33,299 nt of DNA, taken from NCBI GenBank assembly GCA_030828385.1, contig JAURCS010000025.1, positions 1 through 33,299 on the forward strand. The letters are read 5' to 3'. Each line of letters starts with the position of its first letter. Positions within the stretch are counted from its first letter, which is position 1. Source of the stretch: Gammaproteobacteria bacterium (lineage in GTDB: Bacteria > Pseudomonadota > Gammaproteobacteria > Pseudomonadales > Pseudohongiellaceae). A program made the translations under genes and the position numbers. Below are positions 1-8,680 of the stretch, one piece after another. The notes under the pieces are model-generated. The model was not told the DNA's origin. It ran no database searches and saw nothing but the letters and a program-made list of their open reading frames with translations.

Positions 1-244
1 TCAACAACATATCAATGACGCTGTTTGCCTGATCAACCATGAGAGCTATTCGCTCAGGGGTTTTTTCCAGAACATTCAGATGATCCTCGCGGATGGCCTG
101 AACAGCTTCCGGGTTTTCACTCAATTGTTTGCGGTAGGTTTGTATTAAAAGCGGCAAGTAGGATTCGATACCATCCATGCTGGCTCTGACTCCCGACAAG
201 GGGGTGCGCATCTCATGAGCGATATTGGCGCTTAAATCCTGCAT
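1..244 (-). CDS. Sensor histidine kinase, HisKA (H-box) part, truncated by window edge
   Basis: This is the dimerisation/phosphoacceptor part of a two-component sensor kinase. The translation has the H-box SANIAHEMRTPLSG about 10 residues after the first ATG, so the phosphorylated His is visible. The following helix, with YLPLL, a Tyr about 6 residues later, then HLNVLEKTPERI and AN..IDMLL, resembles the HisKA form I recall from quorum-sensing kinases of the CqsS/LqsS type; that comparison is from memory. The ATPase domain would lie outside the window. The frame is the same as that of the GNAT-like ORF upstream (248-1132) and is separated from it only by a TAG at 248-250. A GTG (245-247) and an ATG (242-244) follow the stop immediately, with no good ribosome binding site. 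The kinase may be read independently, by re-initiation, or be the 3' part of a broken gene. Starting 9 residues before the His leaves no sensor and almost no preceding helix. Confidence 0.8.
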   Translation of the reverse strand, partial: MQDLSANIAHEMRTPLSGVRASMDGIESYLPLLIQTYRKQLSENPEAVQAIREDHLNVLEKTPERIALMVDQANSVIDMLL

Positions 245-247
245 CAC

Positions 248-1132
248 CTACATTTTGTCTTCATAGTTTAATTCTGTTTGCTGCATGATGGCATCAAAGT
301 CCTTGTCCTGATCAAGTATGGCAGCCATTTGCAGGGCAAAATAATCAAGAATCCTGAAATCATATTCCTTAACACTATGCTCAAGATCTCCCAGCATAAG
401 CAGCATTTGATTAACCACATAATAATGAACCGGGACAAATCCTATCCCCATACTCCACTTTAATGATTCCATGTTTACCGGAGTTCGAAGAAAAATATAT
501 TTACAACCAAAGCCTAGAGCTCTGGACAAAACAAGCGAACATAAAAGAGGAGCACGAATTTTTTTGTACTGCTTTAGAACACCCAGATCACGAATGCAGA
601 CAAGCTTTTCCTTGCCGCCAGTCTGGGCAAGCCATTCCACAGTGGCGTTTAGATTGTCCTGATTGCTCAATTTTGTTGATGAAAAATGTGCAGCAAGATT
701 TCCCGGATTATTAGCAGCAATAATAAAAGCCCAACAGAAACCAATAACTTCTTCGCCACGGAAAACCAGGGTGATAATATTTATTCTGTCCTCATCTGCA
801 TTGAAATACTTTTCCAGCTCTTCTTTTGCCGATTCTGCTGTCCAGTTCTCGTACCACTTTTCCCGGGCCAACCTGGCATAACAATCTGCCAACGCTGCAA
901 GCGTAGAATCGTCCATCTGGCTGACCTGTTCTCCAACATACAGGTTTATTCGAAATTCACTTCCGGCCAGACGTGACAGCATTTTATTAAGACGGGAGAG
1001 ATTAAGAACGGTACGGGAGGAGGATTTTTCTTTAGCTACGTAGCTAGACTCACCCCCTTTATCGAGGGCGTTAGCATTTTCAGGCAGGGTTGCTTCACCC
1101 TGCCGATTCCGTTTTTCATTAATATCAGCCAA
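248..1132 (-). CDS. GNAT-like N-terminal domain, in frame with downstream histidine kinase
   Basis: A 294-residue product with a TTG start (1130-1132). No better start lies upstream, because the frame closes with TAG at 1157-1159. Residues 1-50 are polar and probably disordered. From about residue 60 to 250 the pattern fits a GNAT acyltransferase fold: EEVIGFCWAF as a central strand, DLGVLKQYKKIRAP where the acetyl-CoA loop should be, then IFLRTPVNMESLKW and GIGFVPV. The usual Q/R-x-x-G-x-G/A loop is degenerate (KKIRAP), so catalysis is doubtful and a ligand-sensing role is possible. The C-terminal 50 residues look helical and end just before the H-box of the next frame, as a linker helix in a sensor kinase would. 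It begins about 115 bp after the parC stop and is probably cotranscribed with it. GNAT assignment is by fold pattern only. The pair could be a pseudogene. Confidence 0.6.
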   Translation of the reverse strand: MADINEKRNRQGEATLPENANALDKGGESSYVAKEKSSSRTVLNLSRLNKMLSRLAGSEFRINLYVGEQVSQMDDSTLAALADCYARLAREKWYENWTAESAKEELEKYFNADEDRINIITLVFRGEEVIGFCWAFIIAANNPGNLAAHFSSTKLSNQDNLNATVEWLAQTGGKEKLVCIRDLGVLKQYKKIRAPLLCSLVLSRALGFGCKYIFLRTPVNMESLKWSMGIGFVPVHYYVVNQMLLMLGDLEHSVKEYDFRILDYFALQMAAILDQDKDFDAIMQQTELNYEDKM

Positions 1133-1246
1133 GAGAGCCTGACTCCAGGAGCAGACCTAATAATCAGAACTGCTCCAATAATCATACTGGATGACATAGG
1201 ATACTGAAAAAATCCGTAATTAGCCAAAAGCGGCAATTAAGCCTGC

Positions 1247-3502
1247 TTATTTAACCTGAACTTCCACCTTATCGACTTTTTGAAATCCCCGTGGAAGCTT
1301 GTTACCACGTCGACCTCTTTCACCACGATAATGTTCAAGATCAGACAAAGGCAGATTGATATAACGCTTGCCAGAATGGACGGTCAATATTTGACCTGGC
1401 TTGAGCACAGTTACAGCAACTACAAACTCAACCCTTTCTGCTACTCGCGCTGAAGGCACATTAATAATCTTGTTTCCTTTACCTTTGGCTAATTCAGGAA
1501 GTTGAGATAATTTGAACATCAACATTCTACCTTCATTGGTAATGCTGACCACTTCACAGTTTTCCAGATCTTCCACCGGTGCCGGCGACAATACCCTTGC
1601 GCCTTTAGGTAATGAAAGTAACTGCTTGCCCGCCTTGTTCTTGCTTACCAGATTTTCCAGTTTGGTGATAAAACCATAGCCGGCATCTGAAGCTACCAGG
1701 CAAAGTTCCGTTGGATCTCCAATCACCAGACCTTCAAAACTTGCCCCTGAAGGCGGTTTTACCCGACCAGATAGCGGCTCACCCATCCCCCTTGCAGAAG
1801 GCAGAGTATGTGCCGCAAGCGTATAGGCACGTCCCGTGGAATCCAGGAACATGGCATTCTGATTACTCTTGCCTCGAGCACTGAGCTTTAATTTATCACC
1901 TGATTTATAGGCCAGAGTAGACGCATCCACATCATGGCCCTTGGCAGCACGCACCCAACCGCCCTCGGAAAGAATAACTGTCACCGGTTCTGTTGAAATC
2001 AACTCTTCTTCCTTAAAGGCCTGGGCTTCTTCCCTGACAACCAGTTCAGAACGGCGATCATCACCATAGGTTTCAGCATCTTCCTTGATTTCTTTTTTAA
2101 TCAGCGTTTTAAGGCGGGCTTTTGAACCCAATAAACTTTCCAGAGTCTTTCTTTCATCGGCAAGCTCTTTTTGCTCACCTTTTATTTTCATTTCTTCAAG
2201 CTTGGCAAGATTACGCAGACGCAGATCAAGGATGGCTTCTGCCTGAATATCACTGAGGCTGAAACGTTTCATCAATACTGGCTTGGGTTTGTCTTCTGTT
2301 CGAATTATTTCTATCACTTCATCAATATTCAGAAACGCAATTAACAAGGCATCAAGAATATGGAGTCGAGCATTGATTTTGTCGAGTCGGTATTGAAGAC
2401 GTCTAGTGACTGTAGCTGTTCTGAACTCAAGCCATTCCTTGAGCAAACCAAGCAGGCCTTTAACTTGTGGCTTACCGTTAATACCAATCATATTGAAATT
2501 TACGCGGTAGCTCTTTTCAAGGTCTGTGGTAGAAAACAAGTGCGCCATCACCGCATCCACATCAATACGATTAGAGCGCGGCACAATAACAATACGGGTT
2601 GGATTTTCGTGATCGGACTCATCGCGCAGATCGACAATCATCGGCAGCTTTTTCTTCTGCATCTGCGCAGCGATTTGTTCCAGAATCTTGGTGCCGGACA
2701 CCTGGTAGGGCAGCGCAGTGATAACGATATCGCCCTGCTCCTTCATATAAACCGCCCGGCCCTTGATCATGCCGCGCCCGCTTTCATAGAGTTGATGGAT
2801 TTCTTCTTTCGGCGTTATGATTTCTGCGCTGGTCGGAAAATCGGGACCCTGCACAAACTGGCATAAATCCGCTACCGTCGTTTTGGGGTTGTCGAGCAGA
2901 TGGATACAGGCTTGCGCCACCTCCCGCAAATTATGGGGTGGAATATCGGTTGCCATGCCTACGGCAATACCACTACCACCATTTAAAAGGACGTTGGGCA
3001 GGCGTGCCGGAAGGATAATGGGTTCTTCCAGCTCACCGTCGAAATTCAGTTTCCAGTCAACCGTATCCTGGCCAAGTTCAGCCAACAGGACATCGGCATA
3101 GGCCTGCATTTTGGATTCGGTATAGCGCATTGCGGCAAATGATTTCGGGTCATCAGGAGAGCCCCAGTTACCTTGGCCATCAATAATCGGGTATCGATAG
3201 GAAAAAGGTTGTGCCATCAGTACCATGGCCTCATAACAGGCAGAATCTCCATGGGGATGGTACTTGCCAATGACATCACCAATAGTACGGGCTGATTTTT
3301 TATACTTTGCCGAGGATTTCAGCCCCAGCTCAGACATCGCATAGATAATGCGGCGCTGCACCGGTTTCAAGCCATCACCAATATGCGGCAAAGCCCTGTC
3401 GTTAATGACATACATGGAATAATTCAGGTAGGACTGCTCAACAAATGTTCGCAGCGCCATCTGTTCCTTGCCATCTTCATTTAGAGTGATCAGGTCTGTC
3501 AT
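1247..3502 (-). CDS. parC: DNA topoisomerase IV subunit A
   Basis: ParC is the DNA-cleaving subunit of topoisomerase IV, which decatenates daughter chromosomes together with ParE. The 751-residue length is normal. The N-terminal breakage-reunion domain starts with [21 protein letters not shown]. The active-site Tyr is at about residue 127 in the [10 protein letters not shown] motif. The quinolone-resistance region reads [12 protein letters not shown], with Ser at about 87 and Glu at about 91, which are the quinolone-sensitive residues at the E. coli S80 and E84 equivalents. The C-terminal third is the beta-pinwheel DNA-wrapping domain. The ATG has GGAAG about 10 bases upstream. It lies 96 bp downstream of parE on the same strand, with two inverted repeats in the gap. 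It is ParC rather than GyrA because of the shorter C-terminal domain and the adjacent parE. Confidence 0.97.
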   Translation of the reverse strand: MTDLITLNEDGKEQMALRTFVEQSYLNYSMYVINDRALPHIGDGLKPVQRRIIYAMSELGLKSSAKYKKSARTIGDVIGKYHPHGDSACYEAMVLMAQPFSYRYPIIDGQGNWGSPDDPKSFAAMRYTESKMQAYADVLLAELGQDTVDWKLNFDGELEEPIILPARLPNVLLNGGSGIAVGMATDIPPHNLREVAQACIHLLDNPKTTVADLCQFVQGPDFPTSAEIITPKEEIHQLYESGRGMIKGRAVYMKEQGDIVITALPYQVSGTKILEQIAAQMQKKKLPMIVDLRDESDHENPTRIVIVPRSNRIDVDAVMAHLFSTTDLEKSYRVNFNMIGINGKPQVKGLLGLLKEWLEFRTATVTRRLQYRLDKINARLHILDALLIAFLNIDEVIEIIRTEDKPKPVLMKRFSLSDIQAEAILDLRLRNLAKLEEMKIKGEQKELADERKTLESLLGSKARLKTLIKKEIKEDAETYGDDRRSELVVREEAQAFKEEELISTEPVTVILSEGGWVRAAKGHDVDASTLAYKSGDKLKLSARGKSNQNAMFLDSTGRAYTLAAHTLPSARGMGEPLSGRVKPPSGASFEGLVIGDPTELCLVASDAGYGFITKLENLVSKNKAGKQLLSLPKGARVLSPAPVEDLENCEVVSITNEGRMLMFKLSQLPELAKGKGNKIINVPSARVAERVEFVVAVTVLKPGQILTVHSGKRYINLPLSDLEHYRGERGRRGNKLPRGFQKVDKVEVQVK

Positions 3503-3518
3503 AAACTTTTTTCTTCCT

Positions 3519-3593
3519 CTATTACTATTTGTAATAGTTAATCTTTCATATTCCTGGTCGCAAGTCGCAATCTGAACTCTTTAAACTTGCGAC
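3519..3593 (-). promoter_or_regulatory. Two inverted repeats between parE and parC
   Basis: The 96-bp gap between parE and parC holds two perfect stem-loops. One is CTATTAC (3519-3525) pairing with GTAATAG (3531-3537) over a 5-base loop, just upstream of the parC ribosome binding site. The other is GTCGCAAGT (3557-3565) pairing with ACTTGCGAC (3585-3593) over 19 bases. Neither is followed by a clear U-tract on the minus strand, so they are not obvious terminators. They could be processing sites or elements setting the ParE:ParC ratio. Confidence 0.45.
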
Positions 3594-3598
3594 TGTTG

Positions 3599-5497
3599 TT
3601 ATATTTCTGCCAGGTTGCCATATTTTTCCAGCCACTGCTTGCGATCCGGCGAGCGCTTCTTGGCTAGCAACATATCCATCAGCTCATCGGTTTTCTGCAC
3701 CAGATCAACATTCAGCTGGACCAGTCTGCGCGTGTCCTTGTTCATGGTGGTTTCGCGGAGCTGTAGCGGATTCATTTCTCCCAGGCCTTTGAATCGCTGA
3801 ACATTGGGCTTGCCTTTTTTCTTTTCTGCCGCGATACGGTCCAGTACACCGTTTTTCTCATCTTCATCCAGCGCATAAAAAACTTCTTTACCTACATCGA
3901 TACGATACAAAGGAGGCATGGCTACATAGATATGACCCGCATCCACCACCGGTCGAAAATGTTTCACAAACAACGCGCTGAGCAAGGTGGCAATATGCAA
4001 GCCATCTGAGTCAGCATCAGCCAGAATGCAGATTTTGCCATAACGCAGACCGGTCAGATCATCAGATGCCGGATCCACACCCATGGCAACGGAAATGTCA
4101 TGCACTTCCTGTGAGGCCAGGATTTCGCCTGAATCGACTTCCCAGGTATTGAGTATCTTTCCCCGCAACGGCATAACGGCCTGGGTTTCCCTGTCTCTGG
4201 CCTGTTTTGCCGAACCTCCGGCAGAATCACCCTCAACCAGAAACAATTCCCCTGCTTCAACATCCTGTGTACTGCAGTCTGCAAGTTTGCCGGGCAATGC
4301 GGGCCCCGCAGTAACTTTCTTGCGCACTACCTTTTTACCCTCGCGCATTCTGCTCTGCGCGTGGTGAATGCACATTTCGGCAATCTCCAACGCTTCATCG
4401 GTATGCTGGTTCAACCAGAGCCCGAAAGAGTCCTTAACGACACCGGAAATAAATACGGCACTTTGTCGGGAAGAGAGTTTTTCCTTGGTTTGACCCGCAA
4501 ACTGCGGATCCGCCATTTTGGTGGACAGGATATAACAGCAACGCTCCCAGACATCATCAGCACTAAGCTTCACACCTCTGGGCAAAAGATTACGGTACTC
4601 ACAAAACTCCCTGATTGCTTCCAGCATACCGGTTCTGAATCCATTGACGTGGGTTCCGCCAAGCATGGTGGGAATCAGGTTCACATAACTCTCGGTAATT
4701 AACTCTCCGCCTTCCGGCAGCCAGGATACCGCCCAGTCCACGGCCTCATCATTTCCCTGCATGGATCCCGTAAAGGGTTCCGCCGGGATACTCTCAAAGC
4801 CCTTGGTTGATTGAATCAGGTAATCAGTAAGACCATCCTCGTAACACCATTCTTCACTTTGTGCCTTGTCTTCCTTGACCGTAAGATCTTCAAAGATCAT
4901 ATGAAGACCCGGGCACAGCACCGCCTTGGCCCTTAACACATGGATCAGGCGTGGAATCGAGATATTGGGGGAATCGAAATATTTCGGGTTCGGAGAAAAT
5001 TTGATGGTGGTTCCGGTATTGCGCTGGCCTACCTTATCGATGACTTTTAGTGGTGTCTTTTTCTCGCCATCTGCAAACGTCATCTGATGCAGATTACCAT
5101 CACGTTTGACAAGAACTTCCAGCTCACTGGACAGCGCGTTAACAACGGAAACACCAACCCCGTGCAATCCCCCGGAAAATTTATAATTTTCATTATTGAA
5201 TTTGCCACCCGCGTGGAGTCGGGAAAGTATCAACTCAACACCGGAAACTTTTTCCTCAGGATGAACATCCACCGGCATACCACGGCCATCATCAGTAACC
5301 TCTACAGTGCCATCCTTGTGCAGGGTGACCTTGATATTACGGGCATGTCCCGCCAACGCCTCATCGACACTGTTATCAACCACTTCCTGAACCAGGTGAT
5401 TCGGCCGGGAGGTGTCGGTATACATACCGGGCCGTCGTCTGACAGGGTCAAGCCCGGTCAGGACTTCAATGGAATCTGAGGTATAGTCTTTACTCAT
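3599..5497 (-). CDS. parE: DNA topoisomerase IV subunit B
   Basis: ParE is the ATPase subunit of topoisomerase IV. The 632 residues match the usual length. The N-terminal GHKL ATPase has VQEVVDNSVDEALAGHA (Bergerat Asn/Glu), DDGRGMPVDVHP and GGLHGVGVSVVNALS. The transducer follows. The TOPRIM domain has EGDSAGGSAKQARDR, PLRGKILN and the metal-binding DADSDGLHI. The C-terminus has QRFKGLGEMNP and KRSPDRKQWLEK. The ATG has an AGGAAAG-like binding site about 12 bases upstream. It is preceded by yqiA with a 35-bp gap and followed by parC, so the subunits are probably cotranscribed. It is ParE rather than GyrB because it lacks the GyrB insert and neighbours parC. Confidence 0.97.
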   Translation of the reverse strand: MSKDYTSDSIEVLTGLDPVRRRPGMYTDTSRPNHLVQEVVDNSVDEALAGHARNIKVTLHKDGTVEVTDDGRGMPVDVHPEEKVSGVELILSRLHAGGKFNNENYKFSGGLHGVGVSVVNALSSELEVLVKRDGNLHQMTFADGEKKTPLKVIDKVGQRNTGTTIKFSPNPKYFDSPNISIPRLIHVLRAKAVLCPGLHMIFEDLTVKEDKAQSEEWCYEDGLTDYLIQSTKGFESIPAEPFTGSMQGNDEAVDWAVSWLPEGGELITESYVNLIPTMLGGTHVNGFRTGMLEAIREFCEYRNLLPRGVKLSADDVWERCCYILSTKMADPQFAGQTKEKLSSRQSAVFISGVVKDSFGLWLNQHTDEALEIAEMCIHHAQSRMREGKKVVRKKVTAGPALPGKLADCSTQDVEAGELFLVEGDSAGGSAKQARDRETQAVMPLRGKILNTWEVDSGEILASQEVHDISVAMGVDPASDDLTGLRYGKICILADADSDGLHIATLLSALFVKHFRPVVDAGHIYVAMPPLYRIDVGKEVFYALDEDEKNGVLDRIAAEKKKGKPNVQRFKGLGEMNPLQLRETTMNKDTRRLVQLNVDLVQKTDELMDMLLAKKRSPDRKQWLEKYGNLAEI

Positions 5498-5532
5498 GCT
5501 TGTTTTACTTTCCTGAACCGTGAATCAATTAG

Positions 5533-6159
5533 TTAAATTGTGCTGATTGCTGCCATTGTTTGCTGGCCAAGCATGCCATTTTTGGCAAACTCCAGAATAG
5601 GCGCAATCATGTTCTCAAAACCGTCAAAGCGATGGCTACCACCTTCCTGCACCACTTGTAGTGATCCGGCATAGCGCTCCAGAGCCAGTTTATAGTCAAG
5701 CACCTCATCGCCAGTCTGCACCATCAGCAGGTAGTTTTCCGGATGCTGCAGAGGATCTACGTCCAATGTCGCCAGAAACATTCCATACTCCCGGGTGAAC
5801 TCATACTTTTCGCCGGTGTACAGATTCTTTTGTGGCCCGAGAAATCCCTCCCCCAGGTTTTTTACCGGGGATATCGCCGGATTGATCAATGCCGCCCGGC
5901 AGGCATATTTTTCAGCCAGATAGGTGGCGTAGTATCCCCCCAGCGAGCTACCTACCAACAGGTATGGCTCGCCTCTCCCACTGGAAATCAGCTTTTCCAG
6001 TTGCTCAATGGCAGCTTCAGGGTTATGGGACAGGGCCGGTGCTTGAAGATTGAATCCATTGAACTGTTTGCAGTAGGCTATAAAATTCCGGGCTTTTTCA
6101 GAGGCAGGTGAGCTGTTAAATCCGTGAATATAGATAATAAGCGGCAGGCTCGATTTCAT
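5533..6159 (-). CDS. yqiA: YqiA family alpha/beta-hydrolase (esterase)
   Basis: A 208-residue cytoplasmic serine hydrolase of the YqiA family, known from E. coli as a small-acyl esterase with no firm physiological role. The start has the family opening IIYIHGFNSSP, which supplies the oxyanion-hole strand. The nucleophile elbow is GSSLGGYYA. The acid residue lies in VQTGDEVLDY and the catalytic His in EGGSHRFDGFE, so the full Ser-Asp-His triad is present. It sits between cpdA and parE on the same strand, the position seen in enteric bacteria, which supports the name. The ATG start gives the family N-terminus directly. Confidence 0.92.
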   Translation of the reverse strand: MKSSLPLIIYIHGFNSSPASEKARNFIAYCKQFNGFNLQAPALSHNPEAAIEQLEKLISSGRGEPYLLVGSSLGGYYATYLAEKYACRAALINPAISPVKNLGEGFLGPQKNLYTGEKYEFTREYGMFLATLDVDPLQHPENYLLMVQTGDEVLDYKLALERYAGSLQVVQEGGSHRFDGFENMIAPILEFAKNGMLGQQTMAAISTI

Positions 6160-6271
6160 CGCTTAATTATACGATGAATCACTCTTTTGAGTGGAAGGTT
6201 ATTTAAATAAATAAGGAATTTTTTGTATTTTATTACAGACTTAAGGGCTTTAATTCCTTAAATGGATTTTA

Positions 6272-7096
6272 TCAACATCCCGTACTGTCAAAATCAATGT
6301 TGTAAGCCTTGTCCTGGATTCGCTCAACCCTGGAGTTGATGGTGCCGTCCGGCTCGAGATCCAGCCAGCGATAGCCCGGATTTTCATTGTCGATGGTAAA
6401 TTCATTGTTGGTTGGATGAAACTGAATGCAGGTAGAGGGGGTTCCCATGATTCTGACCCCATTACGTATAGCTTCGAATTCCTGATGGATATGCCCGTAA
6501 AGAATACCTTTCACATGAGAATATTTGTCAGTGATTTCAAACAGCTCATCACTGTTTTTCAGACTGTGTTGTTGCAGCCAGGCAGCTTCAACTGGCAAGC
6601 AATTATGGTGCACGCAAATAAGTACATGGGAATTACTGCGTTCGCTATCTGCCAGCTCAAGATCCAGGTCAGCCAACTCTTTCTGGTCAAGCAGGCCATA
6701 GACCTGCCCTTCGACACTGGAGTTAAGCATGATAATGCGCCAGTCACCGAGTTGGGCCGAACGGCTTAAATGAATACTGTTCTGATCCAGTACCTGCTGC
6801 ATCTGGCTGCGGATATCATGGTTACCAGGGATCCATAATTGCGGGGCCTCCAGTGGTGACAAGGCATCAATAAAATGATGGTATGCCTCAATAGAGGAGT
6901 CCTGGGTTAAATCACCAGTACAAAGAATACATCCAATATTCTGCTGCTGAGCCGCAACCAGGGCAACAATATCTTTCAAGGTCTCAAATGTGTTTAAACC
7001 ATCGAAAATAGTGCTTCGATCCGCAAATAAATGCGAATCGGTAATCTGAACCAGGCGAAAACTCTGATTATTATTTTTTTCCAGGACTTCAGCCAA
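6272..7096 (-). CDS. cpdA: 3',5'-cyclic AMP phosphodiesterase, metallophosphatase family
   Basis: CpdA hydrolyses cAMP to AMP and so limits CRP signalling. The 274-residue protein carries the class III phosphodiesterase metal motifs in order: ITDSHLF (DxH), CTGDLTQD (GD), PGNHDIRS (GNHD), VHHNCLP and LYGHIHQE (GHxH). The start is a TTG (7094-7096) with no strong binding site. It places the first motif at the spacing seen in E. coli CpdA, and no in-frame ATG precedes the metal motif, so I keep it. It lies in the conserved yqiB-cpdA-yqiA-parE string. About 112 bp separate it from yqiA, including a weak TTAAGG/CCTTAA repeat just after its stop. Confidence 0.93.
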   Translation of the reverse strand: MAEVLEKNNNQSFRLVQITDSHLFADRSTIFDGLNTFETLKDIVALVAAQQQNIGCILCTGDLTQDSSIEAYHHFIDALSPLEAPQLWIPGNHDIRSQMQQVLDQNSIHLSRSAQLGDWRIIMLNSSVEGQVYGLLDQKELADLDLELADSERSNSHVLICVHHNCLPVEAAWLQQHSLKNSDELFEITDKYSHVKGILYGHIHQEFEAIRNGVRIMGTPSTCIQFHPTNNEFTIDNENPGYRWLDLEPDGTINSRVERIQDKAYNIDFDSTGC

Positions 7097-7194
7097 CTTG
7101 ATTTACTCTCACACACTTTCCCCAACGACCCAAACAGAACATATGCAGAAAATAGTTTGTACTTATAACCGTTCCTGAATACAGGAGCCAGCAG

Positions 7195-7806
7195 TTATGC
7201 GCAGGTCAATTTTTCCAAATGCAGTTCATCCGTCCTACTCAAGCCCTCATTGATACAAAGATTCAGCCATTCTGCCAGAAACAGATTGAGCTGTTCTTTT
7301 TCATCACATTGGTACATATAGGGATTGGGTAGCGGATATACCGCTTTGAAATACTTGTGATTCTGGTAGCTCGTTACTTCCGCTGTTTTTGCATCGTGGT
7401 AGACACGAATTATCATTTCAGGTGAACTGAAATGCGCAGCATTGTTACAATCCTCATTCTCAACTATCTCAGTTATTTTTTTTAATTTTTTTAATTCTGG
7501 CTCTTTTGTTATCCCCAGCTTTATTTCTGCTGGAGCAGAATCACTTTCATATTTTAGAAATTTTTCCTGATTAGCAGCAGAACTTATCTGTCGAATAGAA
7601 ATTGTGCTGGTGTACTTGAATTCCTCAAGCACATTGAGGCTCACAGATATTTTCTCACGTTTATCAGCAAGACCAATATCAGGTAACTCAAAAATACGCT
7701 GGTTTACTGAGCGTGTATTACCAAGTAATTTAAGCAAACGAATATAGTTGGCGTCACAAACAGCCATCTGTTCACTTAAATCTATGGTGTAGCTTTTTAC
7801 TTTCAT
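7195..7806 (-). CDS. yqiB: DUF1249 (YqiB) family protein with an internal insertion
   Basis: A protein of unknown function, placed by two conserved blocks. The first is KSYTIDLSEQM...CDANYIRLLKLL at the N-terminus. The second is EMIIRVYHDAKTAEV through NPYMYQCDEKEQLNLFLAEW at the C-terminus. E. coli YqiB is about 140 residues; this one is about 203. The excess is a charged segment of about 45-50 residues, rich in Lys, Glu and Ser, between the beta-strand block ending near SISIRQISS and the RVYHDA block. The frame opens at a TTG (7818), but the ATG at 7806 gives the family start (MK.xSYT), so I chose it. Neither start has a good binding site. It is the first gene of the minus-strand run leading to parE-parC. 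Confidence 0.85.
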   Translation of the reverse strand: MKVKSYTIDLSEQMAVCDANYIRLLKLLGNTRSVNQRIFELPDIGLADKREKISVSLNVLEEFKYTSTISIRQISSAANQEKFLKYESDSAPAEIKLGITKEPELKKLKKITEIVENEDCNNAAHFSSPEMIIRVYHDAKTAEVTSYQNHKYFKAVYPLPNPYMYQCDEKEQLNLFLAEWLNLCINEGLSRTDELHLEKLTCA

Positions 7807-8062
7807 TTTTACGTTCAACCAACGCTTACAACTTTCTATTACTTCCTTTAGCTTTAAGTTTTAGCGCCTGTAAATAACACTCAAGCACCCATCTGCATTC
7901 AAGCTTCCAATAACAATTCCTTTGTAATATCTACCAAGCTTAATGGTCTCACCTTATCCAAATAAAGGTCATATAACAAGAAGCGATTCTACTGCTTTTG
8001 CAAGCCGGTCAAGGCGGCGGGAATCCAGCCCTGACAATCAAAAAGTCTGATCCGTGCATGTA

Positions 8063-8092
8063 GATTCCCTGGTACCTGAGGCCAGGGTAATC
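8063..8092. repeat. Hairpin-forming inverted repeat
   Basis: GATTCCCTGG (8063-8072) pairs with CCAGGG-T-AATC (8082-8092), giving a 10-bp stem with one bulged T over a 9-base loop. There is no T-tract on either side, so it is not a standard intrinsic terminator. Function unknown. Confidence 0.5.
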
Positions 8093-8518
8093 AGTCCCTA
8101 TTATGCAGAATTTCTTTATTATTGATACTGATAATATCTTTCCTGCCAAGCGCTTTTCTGCAGTTTGTAATTTCAGTTTCCCCATCCCGTCTTGTTTTAT
8201 TGTTTGTTACAATGACGCTTTTAATGCCCGCTAAATTAACACCGTTTTCATCATACAAGTGAGGGTCGTACATCTGGTATACAAAGCAGTCATCAACTGC
8301 CTGAATCAGTTAACGCCATGGATAACAAATGACAACTTTGTAAATGATGTTTGCTTGACCGACAATTGCATGGAAAATCAAATTATCTCTTAATGGCAAG
8401 ACATGCTTTACTGAATAAATATCAGGTTATTTTCAGTCAGGTAAGGTTGCCAGGGTTTAGCATCGCCTCAAGTCAGCTTCCAGGTAAGTTTTTAACAGGC
8501 ATTTTTTTAATAATTCAC

Positions 8519-8534
8519 TGATTATTAATAATCA
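8519..8534. repeat. 16-bp perfect AT-rich palindrome
   Basis: TGATTATTAATAATCA reads the same on both strands. It lies about 240 bp upstream of tolC in a region without genes. The AT-rich symmetric form suggests a dimeric regulator site, but I cannot name the protein. Confidence 0.45.
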
Positions 8535-8651
8535 CCGATGAATGAAGGTTAGGAAGTTCGGACCCGCTATTATCAGTAATGGGCCAATGAACGACAATGG
8601 AATAAAGATTGATCAATTGGCGACAGTCTGACGTAAAACGCTGTTTACCTC

Positions 8652-8680
8652 TTGACACTACAGAGAAAAAAACAGAAACT
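8652..8680 (+). promoter_or_regulatory. Candidate tolC promoter
   Basis: A consensus -35 box TTGACA (8652-8657) is followed after 17 bp by GAAACT (8675-8680), a poor -10 box. The poor -10 abuts the palindromic operator, as expected for a repressible promoter. It lies about 95 bp upstream of the tolC start. Confidence 0.4.

Noticed and set aside
248-250. TAG as a recoded sense codon in this organism.
   Set aside because: TAG ends several normal genes in the window at the expected protein length, so general recoding is unlikely.
1036-1236. A 66-codon minus-strand frame from a TTG just after parC, with a hydrophobic stretch.
   Set aside because: It overlaps the GNAT-like frame out of register, has no family match and a weak start. 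It could be a remnant of a longer N-terminus, but nothing shows that.
2360-2866. A 168-codon plus-strand frame antisense to parC.
   Set aside because: Shadow of parC; composition and lack of a start signal argue against it.
8040-8100. A partial likeness to the 3' half of a TPP riboswitch on the plus strand (CTGATCCGTGCATG..., then CCC).
   Set aside because: The CTGAGA and GCG-AGGGA parts are missing and no thiamine gene follows.
8091-8273. A 60-codon minus-strand frame in the gene-poor region.
   Set aside because: No binding site and no recognisable motif; probably chance.
8393-8521. A 42-codon plus-strand frame upstream of tolC.
   Set aside because: No ribosome binding site, no family, and it ends in the palindromic region.
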